Assembly (NCBI GenBank): GCA_942491735.1
Contig: CALOCN010000014.1
Coordinates: forward strand, 3,294,233-3,358,232
Direction of reading: 5' to 3'
DNA from: CALOCN01 sp942491735
GTDB taxonomy: Bacteria > Eisenbacteria > RBG-16-71-46 > JABDJR01
Length of the DNA: 64,000 bases
Part shown: positions 27,061 to 36,075 of the stretch, piece after piece
Layout of the letters: every line of letters begins with the position of its first letter
Position numbering within the stretch: position 1 is the stretch's first letter
Made by a program: the position numbers and the translations under genes
Notes under the pieces: generated by a model
Database searches by the model: none
Told to the model about the DNA's origin: nothing
What the model saw: only the letters and a program-made list of their open reading frames with translations

Positions 27061-27537
27061 ATGACGCCGAGGACCCGACCTCCGCTCCCTCCATTCAGCC
27101 TTAGCTCAGCGCTGGCCAAGGTCCAGGCCGGGGAGGACGCATGGAACACACGAGATCCCGAGACGGTCACCGCGGCCTACTCCGAGAACTCGGTCTGGCG
27201 CAATCGGGACGAGTTCTTCGCCGGCCACGACGCGATCCGGGCCTTTCTGGAGCGCAAGTGGTCCATCGAACTCCACTACGCCCTGATCAAGGAGCTCTGG
27301 ACCTACACAGGAAGCCGCATTTCCGTCCGGTTCGAATACGAATGGCAACACGCGGAAACCGGGCAGTGGTTTCGAACGCACGGCAACGAGCACTGGGAGT
27401 TCGACGCCCACGGCTATATGACCCGTCGCGACATGAGCGCCAACGATATCCCGATCGCGGCCACCGACCGCCGCATCGGAGTCCACCGGGGATCCGCATC
27501 CCCTCCATCCATCACCGAAGAGGAGAAACTTCCATGA
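27061..27537 (+). CDS. DUF1348 family protein (NTF2-like superfamily)
   Basis: 158 residues. The order of motifs PPLPPFSLSSALAKVQAGED, AWNTRDPETVTAAYSENSVW and WFRTHGNEHWEFDAHGYM is that of the DUF1348 family. It follows AGGAG by eight bases and is the first gene after the sigma-54 promoter. Its end overlaps the next gene by ATGA. The fold is a conical small-molecule pocket; the activity is unknown. A start farther upstream would precede the predicted transcription start. Confidence 0.87.
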   Translation: MTPRTRPPLPPFSLSSALAKVQAGEDAWNTRDPETVTAAYSENSVWRNRDEFFAGHDAIRAFLERKWSIELHYALIKELWTYTGSRISVRFEYEWQHAETGQWFRTHGNEHWEFDAHGYMTRRDMSANDIPIAATDRRIGVHRGSASPPSITEEEKLP

Positions 27538-28328
27538 AGCACGCGATTTCCCATCCACCCCGGACGATCCTGTTCGTCACCGTTGCACTCGCCGCGGCTA
27601 TTGGTCTCGCAACAAGCCTGGCCTACGCGGACGGTCTGCCGGACCCCGGCATGGAGATCGTTCCCGGGGTCACCGCGCTCGTCGTCACGGACCCGCAAGT
27701 GGACTTCCTCAGCCCGGATGGCGTTACCTGGGGTGTCGTCGGCAGGAATGTCGTGGAGAACGAGACGGTTCAGAACATCGACGCCCTGTTCGCCATTGCC
27801 AAGTCGGTGGGCATGACGGTGTTCATCTCACCCCACTACTACTACCCCCACGATCACCGCTGGGAGATGGAGGGCGCCCTCGAGGCGCTGATGCACTCCC
27901 TCGGCATGTTCGATCGAAAGGACCCCCTTTCTCTCGAGGAGTTCGAAGGATCCGGTGCCGACTGGCTCCCCCGCTACAAGGAATACATCAACGACGGCAG
28001 GACCGTCGTAACCAGTCCGCACAAGGTGTACGGACCGGAGACCAATGATCTCGTTCTCCAGCTCCGCAAGGCCGGGGTGAGCAAGGTGATCCTCGCCGGC
28101 ATGTCCGCGAATCTATGCACGGAATCGCATATGCGGGAGCTGGTGGAGCAGGGATTCGAGGTCCTGGTCGTGACCGACGGCACCGCTGCAGCACAGGTCC
28201 CCGGGTGGGACGGGTACGCAGCCGCCTTGACCAACTTCCGCATGATCGCGAACCACATTGCACCGACCGCGGCGACGGTGCAGTCGATCGAAACCGCCTA
28301 TCAGGACGCCGCGTCCCTGAAGCCCTGA
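27534..28328 (+). CDS. Exported isochorismatase-family cysteine hydrolase
   Basis: 264 residues with an N-terminal signal peptide (MKHAISHPPRTILFVTVALA...AYA-DG). The catalytic triad of the family is visible: Asp in VTDPQVDFL, Lys in SPHKVYGPE, Cys in GMSANLCTESHMRE, and the cis-peptide region precedes the cysteine. Members hydrolyse amides or vinyl ethers (nicotinamide, N-carbamoyl compounds, isochorismate). It is translationally coupled to the DUF1348 gene, with GAGGAG inside that gene. The periplasmic location is unusual for the family. Confidence 0.88.
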   Translation: MKHAISHPPRTILFVTVALAAAIGLATSLAYADGLPDPGMEIVPGVTALVVTDPQVDFLSPDGVTWGVVGRNVVENETVQNIDALFAIAKSVGMTVFISPHYYYPHDHRWEMEGALEALMHSLGMFDRKDPLSLEEFEGSGADWLPRYKEYINDGRTVVTSPHKVYGPETNDLVLQLRKAGVSKVILAGMSANLCTESHMRELVEQGFEVLVVTDGTAAAQVPGWDGYAAALTNFRMIANHIAPTAATVQSIETAYQDAASLKP

Positions 28329-28404
28329 TATAGGCAGTCCGACCGGCATCTGCCGGAGATCCGTTTCTCTCAGAAACCACACCGAACAAGAAAAGGAGTC
28401 TCAC

Positions 28405-28890
28405 ATGTCTACCATGATCAAGTTCACGCTTCTCGCCTCCACCCTTGGCCTCCTCGCCCAGAGCCCGGCCCTGGCTGCCGACGAGTACAACGTCTCCACC
28501 GGCGTCACCACCGCGGGGGTGCCCCTCGGTCTCCACGGCGTGGATCCGGTCACGCTCAGCAGCTTCAACGCGGTTGCCGAGGGCGATGCCGTCCACACCG
28601 TCGTGAACGACGGTGTCGCCTACTACTTCGCCTCGAAGCAGTCGGCGGACACGTTCTCGGAGAACCCGGAAAAGTATCTGCCCCAGTACGGAGGCTTCTG
28701 TGCCTATGCCGTGGCCAAGGGCAAGAAGTTCGATGGCGATCCCGTATTCGGCGATATCGTGGACGGCAAGCTCTACCTGTTCGTCAACGCCGCCATTTTC
28801 GAGGAGTACATGAAGGACCGGAAGGAAATCCTCGCCCGCGCCGAGAAGACCTGGCCGAGTATCCGTCACAAGGCGGCTGGAGACCTCTAG
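28405..28890 (+). CDS. Exported YHS-domain protein
   Basis: 161 residues with a signal peptide (MSTMIKFTLLASTLGLLAQ...ALA-AD). A YHS domain spans about 65-125: DGVAYYFASKQSADTFSENP, then YLPQYGGFCAYAVAKGKKF with one conserved cysteine. YHS domains bind metals or accompany copper- and heme-handling proteins. AAAAGGAG precedes the start. It shares the operon with the isochorismatase gene, and a perfect 13-bp hairpin follows. Confidence 0.87.
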   Translation: MSTMIKFTLLASTLGLLAQSPALAADEYNVSTGVTTAGVPLGLHGVDPVTLSSFNAVAEGDAVHTVVNDGVAYYFASKQSADTFSENPEKYLPQYGGFCAYAVAKGKKFDGDPVFGDIVDGKLYLFVNAAIFEEYMKDRKEILARAEKTWPSIRHKAAGDL

Positions 28891-28897
28891 TCCACCG

Positions 28898-28926
28898 GGC
28901 GCAGTCGGGAAGGTCCCGACTGCGCC
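28898..28926 (+). terminator. Perfect 13-bp stem-loop between the YHS and reductase genes
   Basis: GGCGCAGTCGGGA and TCCCGACTGCGCC pair perfectly around AGG. No U tract follows. It may act as a partial terminator or as an mRNA-stability element inside the operon. Confidence 0.5.
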
Positions 28927-28991
28927 TCGGTACGCCTCGACCCGTGTTCTTCGCCCCCTGGGCTCGGAAACACCAACGAAGGAGCGCCGTC

Positions 28992-30389
28992 ATGAGCAAG
29001 ACCCACGACGCCATCATCATCGGGACCGGTCAGGCCGGACCCAGCCTGGCCGCCCGTCTCGCCCAGTCCGGGATGAAGGTCGCGGTCATCGAGCGTGCCC
29101 GGTTCGGAGGCACGTGCGTGAACTACGGGTGCATTCCCACCAAGACAATGGTGGCAAGCGCCAAGGTCGCCCACATGACACGCCGAGGCCCGGAGTACGG
29201 AGTCCTTTCCGGCGGCCCCACCACGATCGACATGAGGCAAGTGAAGGCGCGCAAGGACGAGATCGTGCGACAGTCCACGGAAGGCGTCGAGCAATGGCTG
29301 CGGAGCCTGGATAACCTCGACGTGATCCAGGGACACGCCACTTTCGAGAGTTCTCACACCGTGCGCGTGGGTTCTGTTTCGCTCAGCGCCGACAGGATCT
29401 TCATCAATGTGGGCACCCGTGCTTTCCTCCCCCCCATCCCCGGGCTGGACCTTGTGCCGGCGCTCACCAACGCGGACATGCTGGATCTCGACTTCGTGCC
29501 GCCACATCTCGTGGTTGTGGGGGGCAGCTACATCGGCCTTGAGTTCGGACAGATGTTCCGCCGCTTCGGCAGTGACGTCACCATCGTCGAGAAACGCTCC
29601 CGCCTGGTGTCCCGTGAGGACCCCGATGTCGCGGAGAGTATCGGGAACATCCTCGAAGAGGAGGGCGTCACCATCCGTACCGATGCCGAGTGCATTGCCG
29701 CGGAACCGGACGGCGAAGGGGTACGCGTCACGCTGGACTGCGGCGACGATCCCCGCGTCGTATCGGGATCGCATCTGCTCGTGGCTACGGGGCGACAACC
29801 CAACACCCACGGCTTGGGGCTCGAGAACACCGGGATTCGAGTGGACACGCGCGGTTACATCCAGGTGAACGATCACCTCATGACCAGCGCGGAGGGCGTC
29901 TACGCCCTGGGGGACGTCAACGGTCGCGGAACCTTCACCCACACCGCCTACAACGACCACGAGATCGTGGCCGACAATCTGCTGAACGGAGCCGATCGCA
30001 AGGTCAGCGACCGGATCCCTGCCTACGCCCTCTACATCGACCCCCCGTTTGCTCGGGTGGGCCTGTCGGAGACCGAGGTGGCGGCCTCGGGCCGGAAAGC
30101 CCTCCTGGCCAGGCGTGACATGTCCCGCGTGGCGCGGGCCAAGGAAAAGGGCGAAACCCAGGGCTTCATGAAAGCGATGGTGGACACGGAGACCGAGCGT
30201 ATCCTCGGGTTCACCATCGTGGGGGTGGAGGGCGACGAGGTGGTGCACTCGGTGCTCGACGTCATGTATGCCGACGCGCCGTACACGGTCATCCAGCGCG
30301 CAGTCCATATCCATCCCACGGTGTCCGAGCTCATCCCCACCCTGCTCGGCGATCTCGAGCCGATGCCGGCTCGGGAGGCGCGGCCATGA
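28992..30389 (+). CDS. MerA-like FAD-dependent pyridine nucleotide-disulfide oxidoreductase
   Basis: 465 residues. FAD site IIIGTGQAGPSLAARLA, redox disulfide GGTCVNYGCIPTK, NAD(P) site VVVGGSYIGLEFGQM, second FAD motif GVYALGDVNGRG, and the dimer-interface His-Pro VHIHPTVSELIPTLL. It matches the mercuric-reductase-like (PRK06370-type) group and lacks both the N-terminal HMA domain and the C-terminal vicinal cysteines of true MerA. It therefore probably reduces another disulfide, quinone or metal. AAGGAG lies upstream, and its end overlaps the PPOX gene by ATGA. Confidence 0.9.
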   Translation: MSKTHDAIIIGTGQAGPSLAARLAQSGMKVAVIERARFGGTCVNYGCIPTKTMVASAKVAHMTRRGPEYGVLSGGPTTIDMRQVKARKDEIVRQSTEGVEQWLRSLDNLDVIQGHATFESSHTVRVGSVSLSADRIFINVGTRAFLPPIPGLDLVPALTNADMLDLDFVPPHLVVVGGSYIGLEFGQMFRRFGSDVTIVEKRSRLVSREDPDVAESIGNILEEEGVTIRTDAECIAAEPDGEGVRVTLDCGDDPRVVSGSHLLVATGRQPNTHGLGLENTGIRVDTRGYIQVNDHLMTSAEGVYALGDVNGRGTFTHTAYNDHEIVADNLLNGADRKVSDRIPAYALYIDPPFARVGLSETEVAASGRKALLARRDMSRVARAKEKGETQGFMKAMVDTETERILGFTIVGVEGDEVVHSVLDVMYADAPYTVIQRAVHIHPTVSELIPTLLGDLEPMPAREARP

Positions 30390-30931
30390 AACGCGCCAGC
30401 GATGTCGCCTTCACCCCCGCGGTGAAGCAGGTGCAGGAACGCCTCGGCTCCAGATCCATCTATGAGAAGGTGGAAGCCCGTGGAGGATGGCGGAGCGTGG
30501 TCACCGAGGACCTTGCCGAGTTCATTGCCCGGAGAGAGTCCTTCTACCTGGGCACGGCCAGCGCCGACGGCCAGCCCTACATTCAGCATCGGGGTGGTCC
30601 CCGGGGATTCCTGAAGGTCCTGGACGAGAGGACCCTGGCCTTCGCGGACTACGCGGGCAACCTTCAGTACATTTCAATGGGCAACCTGGAAGAGAACGAC
30701 AAGGTATTCCTGTTCCTCATGGACTATCCCCAACGCAAACGAATCAAGATCTGGGGACGCGCCCGGGTGGTAGAGGACGACCCGGAACTCCTCGCCCGCG
30801 TGTCGGACCCTGACTACAAGGCCACACCCGAACGCGTCTTTGTCATCCACGTGGAGGCCTGGGACCTGAACTGCCCGCAGCACATTCAACCCCGCTACAC
30901 CGTGGAGGAGCTTCAGGAGCATGGAACCTGA
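30386..30931 (+). CDS. Pyridoxamine 5'-phosphate oxidase-family (FMN-binding) protein
   Basis: 181 residues with the split-barrel pattern: ESFYLGTASADGQPYIQHRG, TLAFADYAGNLQYISMGNL and VFLFLMDYPQRKRIKIWGRA. This is the PPOX-like FMN/F420 flavoprotein group rather than PdxH itself. It is translationally coupled to the reductase gene and ends the sigma-54-controlled gene set, so it may use that reductase as a partner. Confidence 0.87.
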   Translation: MKRASDVAFTPAVKQVQERLGSRSIYEKVEARGGWRSVVTEDLAEFIARRESFYLGTASADGQPYIQHRGGPRGFLKVLDERTLAFADYAGNLQYISMGNLEENDKVFLFLMDYPQRKRIKIWGRARVVEDDPELLARVSDPDYKATPERVFVIHVEAWDLNCPQHIQPRYTVEELQEHGT

Positions 30932-31029
30932 ACACCAATCAGGTTGATGGTAAGGTGCACGGCGTTGCTACCGTGCTTGAGCTTCAGGTCGGTACAAACG
31001 ATGTAGACCCAGCCCGGAGAGGCTCCGCC

Positions 31030-31557
31030 ATGGCGAAACTGTCTATCGTGTTCCTCGGCCTGCTCACCCTCGCTCTGCCTATCGGGACCGCCAGGGGGTC
31101 GCTCGTGGAAACCGCGGACTCCCTCTACTTCGCCCAGGCGTGGACCGAGGCCGCGGCGCTGTACGAGGAGATCGTCGTCGTCGACCCGGGTGACGCAGAG
31201 TCCGCCTACCGGCTCGCCCTCAGCCATCACCTCGCGGGCGACTTCGCGAAGGCGATCCCGGCTCACCGCGCTGCCGCACGCCATCTGGAGAACCGGGCAA
31301 ACGCCCTCTATAACCTGGCCTGTGCCTACGCTCAATTGGGCGACGTCGAACTGGCGCTCGAGGCGCTGGACGGCTCCCTGGAGGCCGGGTTCCAGGACAA
31401 CAACCTCCTGCTGCAGGACGCCGAGCTCAACCCCATCCGCGAGGAGCCGCGCTTCGAAGAGATCCTGCGCCGCCTCCTCGGAGAGGGATACACAGGCTTC
31501 GGTGGGCCCGGTCCCACCCCCGAAGCCGGCATGGTCGGCGACGTTCACACGTCGTGA
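31030..31557 (+). CDS. Exported TPR protein
   Basis: 175 residues from the ATG at 31030 (GGAGAGG upstream), beginning with a signal peptide (MAKLSIVFLGLLTLALPIGTARG). About three TPR-like units follow (ETADSLYFAQAWTEAAALYE, DAESAYRLALSHHLAGDFAK, NALYNLACAYAQLGDVELAL). Its end overlaps the next gene by GTGA. It may serve as the N-terminal partner or scaffold for the S41-like product. Confidence 0.75.
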   Translation: MAKLSIVFLGLLTLALPIGTARGSLVETADSLYFAQAWTEAAALYEEIVVVDPGDAESAYRLALSHHLAGDFAKAIPAHRAAARHLENRANALYNLACAYAQLGDVELALEALDGSLEAGFQDNNLLLQDAELNPIREEPRFEEILRRLLGEGYTGFGGPGPTPEAGMVGDVHTS

Positions 31558-32402
31558 TGAGCCGAGTGTCGACGGAGAACCCCTCGATGTCGACGTACAT
31601 GGCGCAGGTCCACTTCCAGGGGTCACTCGGCACCTTGATCGGGTTCGAGGCGCCCGCAGGATGGATCCAGGGGCACAAGCGTGCGGACGCGGCGCCGCAG
31701 TGGCTCGAGAAGCGCGACACCTTCTACTGGTACGAACACCTCGACGGGACCGATGCGGTCTTCATGCAGTTGAACGTTCCGCGGAACCACGGTGCGCCGT
31801 GGCGGGCGTTCCTGGACGAGATGTTCCGGACAATCCGTGAGCGGGACGACCTGCAACGCCTCGTGATCGATCTGCGCCACAACGAGGGAGGCTGGTCGTA
31901 CATGTACCAGGAACTCGTCCACCACATCGTCGCCAGCCCCAAGATCGATCGTCCCGGCCATCTCTTCGTCCTGACCAGCCGCATCACGCAGTCGGCCGGT
32001 GTGGCCATCGCAGCGCGCCTGGACGTGTCGACGAACGCCCTCTTCGTGGGCGAGCCGGCCGGCGCGCACCCGAATTTCTTCAACGGACCGATGGGCAATC
32101 ACCCACCGCTGGCGCTGCCCGGGAGCGACATCATGTTCCGGGTCTCCACCGTGCTGGAGCAGTACTCGGATCCCCTCGACGACCGGTGCTTCATTGCGCC
32201 CGATGTGCCGGAGTCAATGACCTGCGAGGACTACATGACGGGACGGGATCCCGTCCTGGAGGCCGCGATCGGGTTCCCGCCCATGGAGGGCAATCGCCTT
32301 CTCTCCGATCACGGCGGACGGCCCCTGGAGGTGTACTTCCACTGGCGGCGACCGAGCCAGAAGGAGGCCCTGGAAAGGCACGATCACATGGCGGGTCGTT
32401 GA
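31554..32402 (+). CDS. S41 (C-terminal processing) peptidase-like protein, possibly 5'-shortened
   Basis: 282 residues. RLVIDLRHNEGGWSYMYQEL and LFVLTSRITQSAGVAIAARL, with VGEPAGAHPNFFNGPMGNH, correspond to the peptidase S41 core, including the serine region in TQSAG. The protein has no signal peptide and lacks the usual N-terminal helical and PDZ parts. It starts at GTG/ATG 31554/31557, overlapping the TPR stop. Either the TPR gene supplies the missing front half, or the two were one gene before a frameshift or deletion. Confidence 0.65.
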   Translation: MMSRVSTENPSMSTYMAQVHFQGSLGTLIGFEAPAGWIQGHKRADAAPQWLEKRDTFYWYEHLDGTDAVFMQLNVPRNHGAPWRAFLDEMFRTIRERDDLQRLVIDLRHNEGGWSYMYQELVHHIVASPKIDRPGHLFVLTSRITQSAGVAIAARLDVSTNALFVGEPAGAHPNFFNGPMGNHPPLALPGSDIMFRVSTVLEQYSDPLDDRCFIAPDVPESMTCEDYMTGRDPVLEAAIGFPPMEGNRLLSDHGGRPLEVYFHWRRPSQKEALERHDHMAGR

Positions 32403-32455
32403 TCGCCTCGCTCGCCCTGATCGCCAACTTCCCGTTGGGGGCCCGCCAGCAAGAC

Positions 32456-33292
32456 TCATCCAGGGTCAGACTGTTTCGCGGTCTCCCTCCACTGCCCGAT
32501 GGCATTCCGGGTGGACTTGTAGCCGGCCTCAATCACCTCCTCATGACAATGGAAGTCCTCGAGCCTCACCGAGGGATCCATGTTCACCGTGACAAGGAGG
32601 TCCGGGGGGTGCTGCTTCAGGTGTTCGTTCCTGATCCGCGCTTGCTGGATCGAGAATGCCTTGAGAAACACATCCACGGCCAAGGGGCGTCGCCTGAGAA
32701 TTATCCGCTCCCAGGCTCGCCGCCACCACGGCTCCGATCGCTGGAAGTCCAGCTTCCGGTCGGGTGCTGGAGTAACATCGACAGCAACAACAGGATGGTC
32801 GGCCATGGTGCGGACGACGTCCACCGGAACGGGATTCAGGACGCCGCCGTCAATCAAGTACCGCCCGCCGATCCTGACCGGTTCGAGAATTCCCGGTACG
32901 GCGATACTTGCCGCCAGAGCAGGTTTCAGGGGACCTCGATCCAGCACAACCGGATCTCCCAGGCTCACATCAACCGCCACGGCGGCAAAGGGGAGGCCAA
33001 GGGCCTCTATCCTCTCGGGGAGATCCTCGCAGAACGCATCGATGATCCTGGATTGCACAACCAGACCACCGCCACGACTCAGGAAGGGCAAGGTAAGCCG
33101 TGACGGGTCGGAGAAAGCCCGGGTCACGAGTCCTGAGTCATGACCCGCAGCAATCATGGCTCCGATTACTGCTCCCATCGACGAGCCGGCCACCGCCGCC
33201 GGTTCCAGACCCGCCTCCTCCATCGCTCGCAACGCACCGATATGGGCAAGGCCTCTCGCTCCCCCTGCACCTAGCGCCAGACCGATCTTCAT
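32456..33292 (-). CDS. Patatin-like phospholipase (RssA-type)
   Basis: 278 residues from the ATG at 33292, five bases after GGAGG. It has the oxyanion loop GAGGARGLAHIG, the nucleophile elbow GSSMG and the catalytic Asp in LIDGGVLNPVPV, which together form the Ser-Asp dyad of patatin lipases. No signal peptide is present. It acts on phospholipid or acyl esters in the cytosol or at the membrane; family members also bind other effectors. It is divergent from a kinase gene and convergent with the S41-like gene. Confidence 0.9.
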   Translation of the reverse strand: MKIGLALGAGGARGLAHIGALRAMEEAGLEPAAVAGSSMGAVIGAMIAAGHDSGLVTRAFSDPSRLTLPFLSRGGGLVVQSRIIDAFCEDLPERIEALGLPFAAVAVDVSLGDPVVLDRGPLKPALAASIAVPGILEPVRIGGRYLIDGGVLNPVPVDVVRTMADHPVVAVDVTPAPDRKLDFQRSEPWWRRAWERIILRRRPLAVDVFLKAFSIQQARIRNEHLKQHPPDLLVTVNMDPSVRLEDFHCHEEVIEAGYKSTRNAIGQWRETAKQSDPG

Positions 33293-33498
33293 CACGTCCT
33301 CCCGGGACAACTCCAGTGTCGTTCGTGGTAGCGACCACCTATAGTAGCCGCATGCTGGCCGATTCCACCTTCCTGACCTGGTCGTCGACCAAACCCCTTG
33401 ATTTCAAGCACTTGAGGGAATCCCGATCCCGGATCACAATGCTCGGGGGATAACTGTTCGCAACGCTTCACTCACCTCGAACCCTCAAGGGGATCGCA

Positions 33499-35784
33499 TT
33501 GATTGGCACGACCCTGGGCCACTACAAGATCCTGGACGCGATCGGAGCCGGGGGCATGGGTGCGGTGTACCGGGCGCTGGACACAAAGCTCGACCGGGAA
33601 GTGGCTCTCAAGGTGCTGCCTCGGGATGCCGCCGCGGATCCCGAGCGCAGGAGGCGATTCGACCAGGAAGCCAAGGCCGTGGCCGCTCTCCGGCACCCGA
33701 ACATCGTCACGATCTACAGCGTGGAAGAAATCGAGGGCGTTCCTTTCCTGACCATGGAGCTGGTGGACGGGCAGACGCTCGCGGCCCACGTCGTCGGCAA
33801 GAGGCTTTCCACGGACGCATTCCTCGAGTTCGCGATCCCGCTCGCCGATGCAGTCAGCTCAGCACACGAGAAGGGCATCATTCACCGTGACCTCAAACCC
33901 GCCAACATCATGTTGGACGCGGAAGGACGCCTCAAAGTCCTCGACTTCGGGCTCGCCAAGCTGATTGAACCGACGCCGAACGAGGACGACGCGACCGTGC
34001 TCGCGAAGGCAATGACGAAGACGGGCACGGTCATGGGCACTGCCGCCTACATGTCGCCCGAGCAGGCCGAGGGCAGGAACGTCGATCCCCGATCCGATGT
34101 GTTTTCCCTGGGCATCATCCTCTACGAGCTCGCCACGGGAAGCGCGCCGTTTCAAGGTACGAGTGTGATGGCCACGATCGCCGCAATCCTGACCGCAACC
34201 CCCCTGGAGGTCACGCAGGCCCGACCGGATCTCCCGAACGAGCTCGGACGCATCGTGAGCACCTGCCTCGACAAGGATCCGCAACGTCGCTACCCGTCCG
34301 CCTACGGGCTGCGTGACGATCTGATCCGACTTCAGGAGGCCATCAAACCGGGCGTCGCGCCCGCCGTCCCCAAGGCGCAGCACAAGACGTCGGTTGTCGT
34401 CCTGCCCTTCGCCAACCTCAGCCCGGATCCGGAGAACGAGTACTTCAGCGACGGGCTGACCGAGGAGGTCATTGCCGACCTCTCCAAGGTGGGTGCGCTC
34501 CGCGTGATCTCCCGTACGTCCGCCATGCACCTCAAAGGGACGAAGAAGAACCTCCAAACCATCGCGGACGAACTCGACGTGCAGTACGCGTTGGAAGGAG
34601 GGGTCAGAAAAGCGGGACAGAGTCTCCGCATTACCGCCCAGCTCATCGACGTCGCGGCTGACACCACCCTGTGGTCGGAGAAGTACAGCGGGACGCTCGA
34701 GGATGTCTTTGCTATCCAGGAAACGGTTTCCCGCGCCATCGTCGATTCGTTGCGTGTCACGCTCACGGAGGAAGAGGATCAGAAACTGGCCCACGACTCC
34801 GGTCACAACGCCTTCGCCTACGACACGTATCTGCGGGCGCGCCGGGACTTCTGGATCCACAACAAGGCCAACCTGGACCGCGCTTGCGCCGAGCTCGAAC
34901 ACGCCCTCCAGATCGTTGGGGACGACGTGCTGCTCTATCGCGGACTCGGTGTGGCCAACTGGCAGTACGTGAACGCGGGGATCAGCGGAGACCCTGCGTA
35001 CCTGGAGGAAGCAGAACGATACGCACTCAAGATCATCGAGCTGGATCCCGACAGTTCCCACGGACCGTCCTTGCTGGGGTTGGTGGCCAGCCAGCGTGGT
35101 GACAATGCCGGCTGGATTCGTCACTCCACGCGGGCCGTCGAGTTGGATCCGAACGACTCCGATCACCTCTTCATTCTGGGTGCCGGTTGGTGTTTTGCCG
35201 GATACCCGGAGCGCGCCAGGCCCTACCAGGATCGACTGCAATCGAGGGATCCACTGTGGGAAATGGGTCATTTCCTACACGGGTTCGTCGCGTATCTCGC
35301 GGGGCGCTTCGCCGAGGCGGCCAACCACTATGAGGAGGGTCTGCGGCTGGAGCCGGCCAGCCCGTTATGGCCCCTGGCCATCGCCCAGGCCGCCGCGTCG
35401 GCGGGCGACACCGAACGGGCAGTACGAGTCATCCGGGAAAACACTCCCGAGCCCGGCTCCAGCTCGACGGCCAACCTCGGCCACATCTACAAGCATGCGT
35501 TGCTCGGGGAAGCGGATGCGGTCGACGCGCTGACCAACGACGCGTTCGTGCAGCAGATCTGGGGCGATCCCCAGTATCCACACTTCATGGCGCAGGTGCA
35601 GCTCCTGCTCGGACGCCGCGACGAGGGGCTGAAATGGCTGCGGCAGGCGACCGAGAGGGGCTTCATCGACTACCCATTTTTTGCTGAGCGGGATCCGATG
35701 CTCGAGAGCTTGCGAGGGGATCCGCGGTTCGCCGAGCTGCTGGATGGGGTGCGTCAGAAGTGGGAGCGGTTCGAAGCTCTCTAA
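33499..35784 (+). CDS. Ser/Thr protein kinase with FlgO/TolB-N-like and TPR domains
   Basis: 761 residues. Start TTG at 33499 after AAGGGG, giving MIGTTLGHYKILDAIGAGGM, the same opening as the other kinases here. Kinase domain 1-270: Gly loop GAGGMGAVY, Lys38, HRD in IIHRDLKPANIM, DFG in LDFGLAKL, and activation-loop GTAAYMSPEQAEG. Residues about 295-420 (VVVLPFANLSPDPENEYFSD) match the FlgO/adenylate-cyclase-associated TolB-N-like domain. TPR-like repeats fill the C-terminus. No transmembrane helix is evident. It is probably a cytosolic signalling kinase with unknown targets. Confidence 0.9.
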   Translation: MIGTTLGHYKILDAIGAGGMGAVYRALDTKLDREVALKVLPRDAAADPERRRRFDQEAKAVAALRHPNIVTIYSVEEIEGVPFLTMELVDGQTLAAHVVGKRLSTDAFLEFAIPLADAVSSAHEKGIIHRDLKPANIMLDAEGRLKVLDFGLAKLIEPTPNEDDATVLAKAMTKTGTVMGTAAYMSPEQAEGRNVDPRSDVFSLGIILYELATGSAPFQGTSVMATIAAILTATPLEVTQARPDLPNELGRIVSTCLDKDPQRRYPSAYGLRDDLIRLQEAIKPGVAPAVPKAQHKTSVVVLPFANLSPDPENEYFSDGLTEEVIADLSKVGALRVISRTSAMHLKGTKKNLQTIADELDVQYALEGGVRKAGQSLRITAQLIDVAADTTLWSEKYSGTLEDVFAIQETVSRAIVDSLRVTLTEEEDQKLAHDSGHNAFAYDTYLRARRDFWIHNKANLDRACAELEHALQIVGDDVLLYRGLGVANWQYVNAGISGDPAYLEEAERYALKIIELDPDSSHGPSLLGLVASQRGDNAGWIRHSTRAVELDPNDSDHLFILGAGWCFAGYPERARPYQDRLQSRDPLWEMGHFLHGFVAYLAGRFAEAANHYEEGLRLEPASPLWPLAIAQAAASAGDTERAVRVIRENTPEPGSSSTANLGHIYKHALLGEADAVDALTNDAFVQQIWGDPQYPHFMAQVQLLLGRRDEGLKWLRQATERGFIDYPFFAERDPMLESLRGDPRFAELLDGVRQKWERFEAL

Positions 35785-35996
35785 CCGGAGTCCAACACCG
35801 CTAGGTCCATCCGCACGAACGTCACATCAGCGTCCTTGCCCAGTTCCTGATTCAGCTTCGCGGTGGCGGCGGTCGACTGGTCGGCGTTGCGGTTCAGCAT
35901 CACCACTCTTGCGCCCCGCGACAGGAACAGACGTGTGGCCTCAATTCCCGCCCCGGCATTGGCTCCGGCCCTGCAGAAGCGTGTGAGCAAGCGCAA
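35781..35996 (-). pseudogene. N-terminal fragment of a short-chain dehydrogenase
   Basis: About 60 residues resemble the first Rossmann segment of an SDR (GANAGAGIEATRLFLSRGAR, then VVMLNRN and FVRMDLA), followed by a stop. The active-site Ser-Tyr-Lys region is absent. The usual TGxxxGIG motif is altered to AGANAGAG. It is a remnant and not a working gene. Confidence 0.6.
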
Positions 35997-36075
35997 GATC
36001 CTGCGTAAGACCGGCGTGCACTGGATGACCGTGAAGGTCCACCTCCGCCCGGAGAGGCCATCGAAGAATCTTTGA
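35975..36075 (+). pseudogene. Possible transposase remnant (IS21 IstA-like HTH)
   Basis: About 30 residues (KRVSKRKILRKTGVHWMTVK...) read like the N-terminal helix-turn-helix of IstA-type transposases. It abuts the SDR fragment on the other strand and stops at the end of copB. Too short to be sure. Confidence 0.3.

Noticed and set aside
28992..30389. Calling the flavoprotein merA
   Set aside because: It lacks the HMA domain and the C-terminal cysteine pair needed to bind Hg(II) in MerA, and it is not in the mer-like operon.
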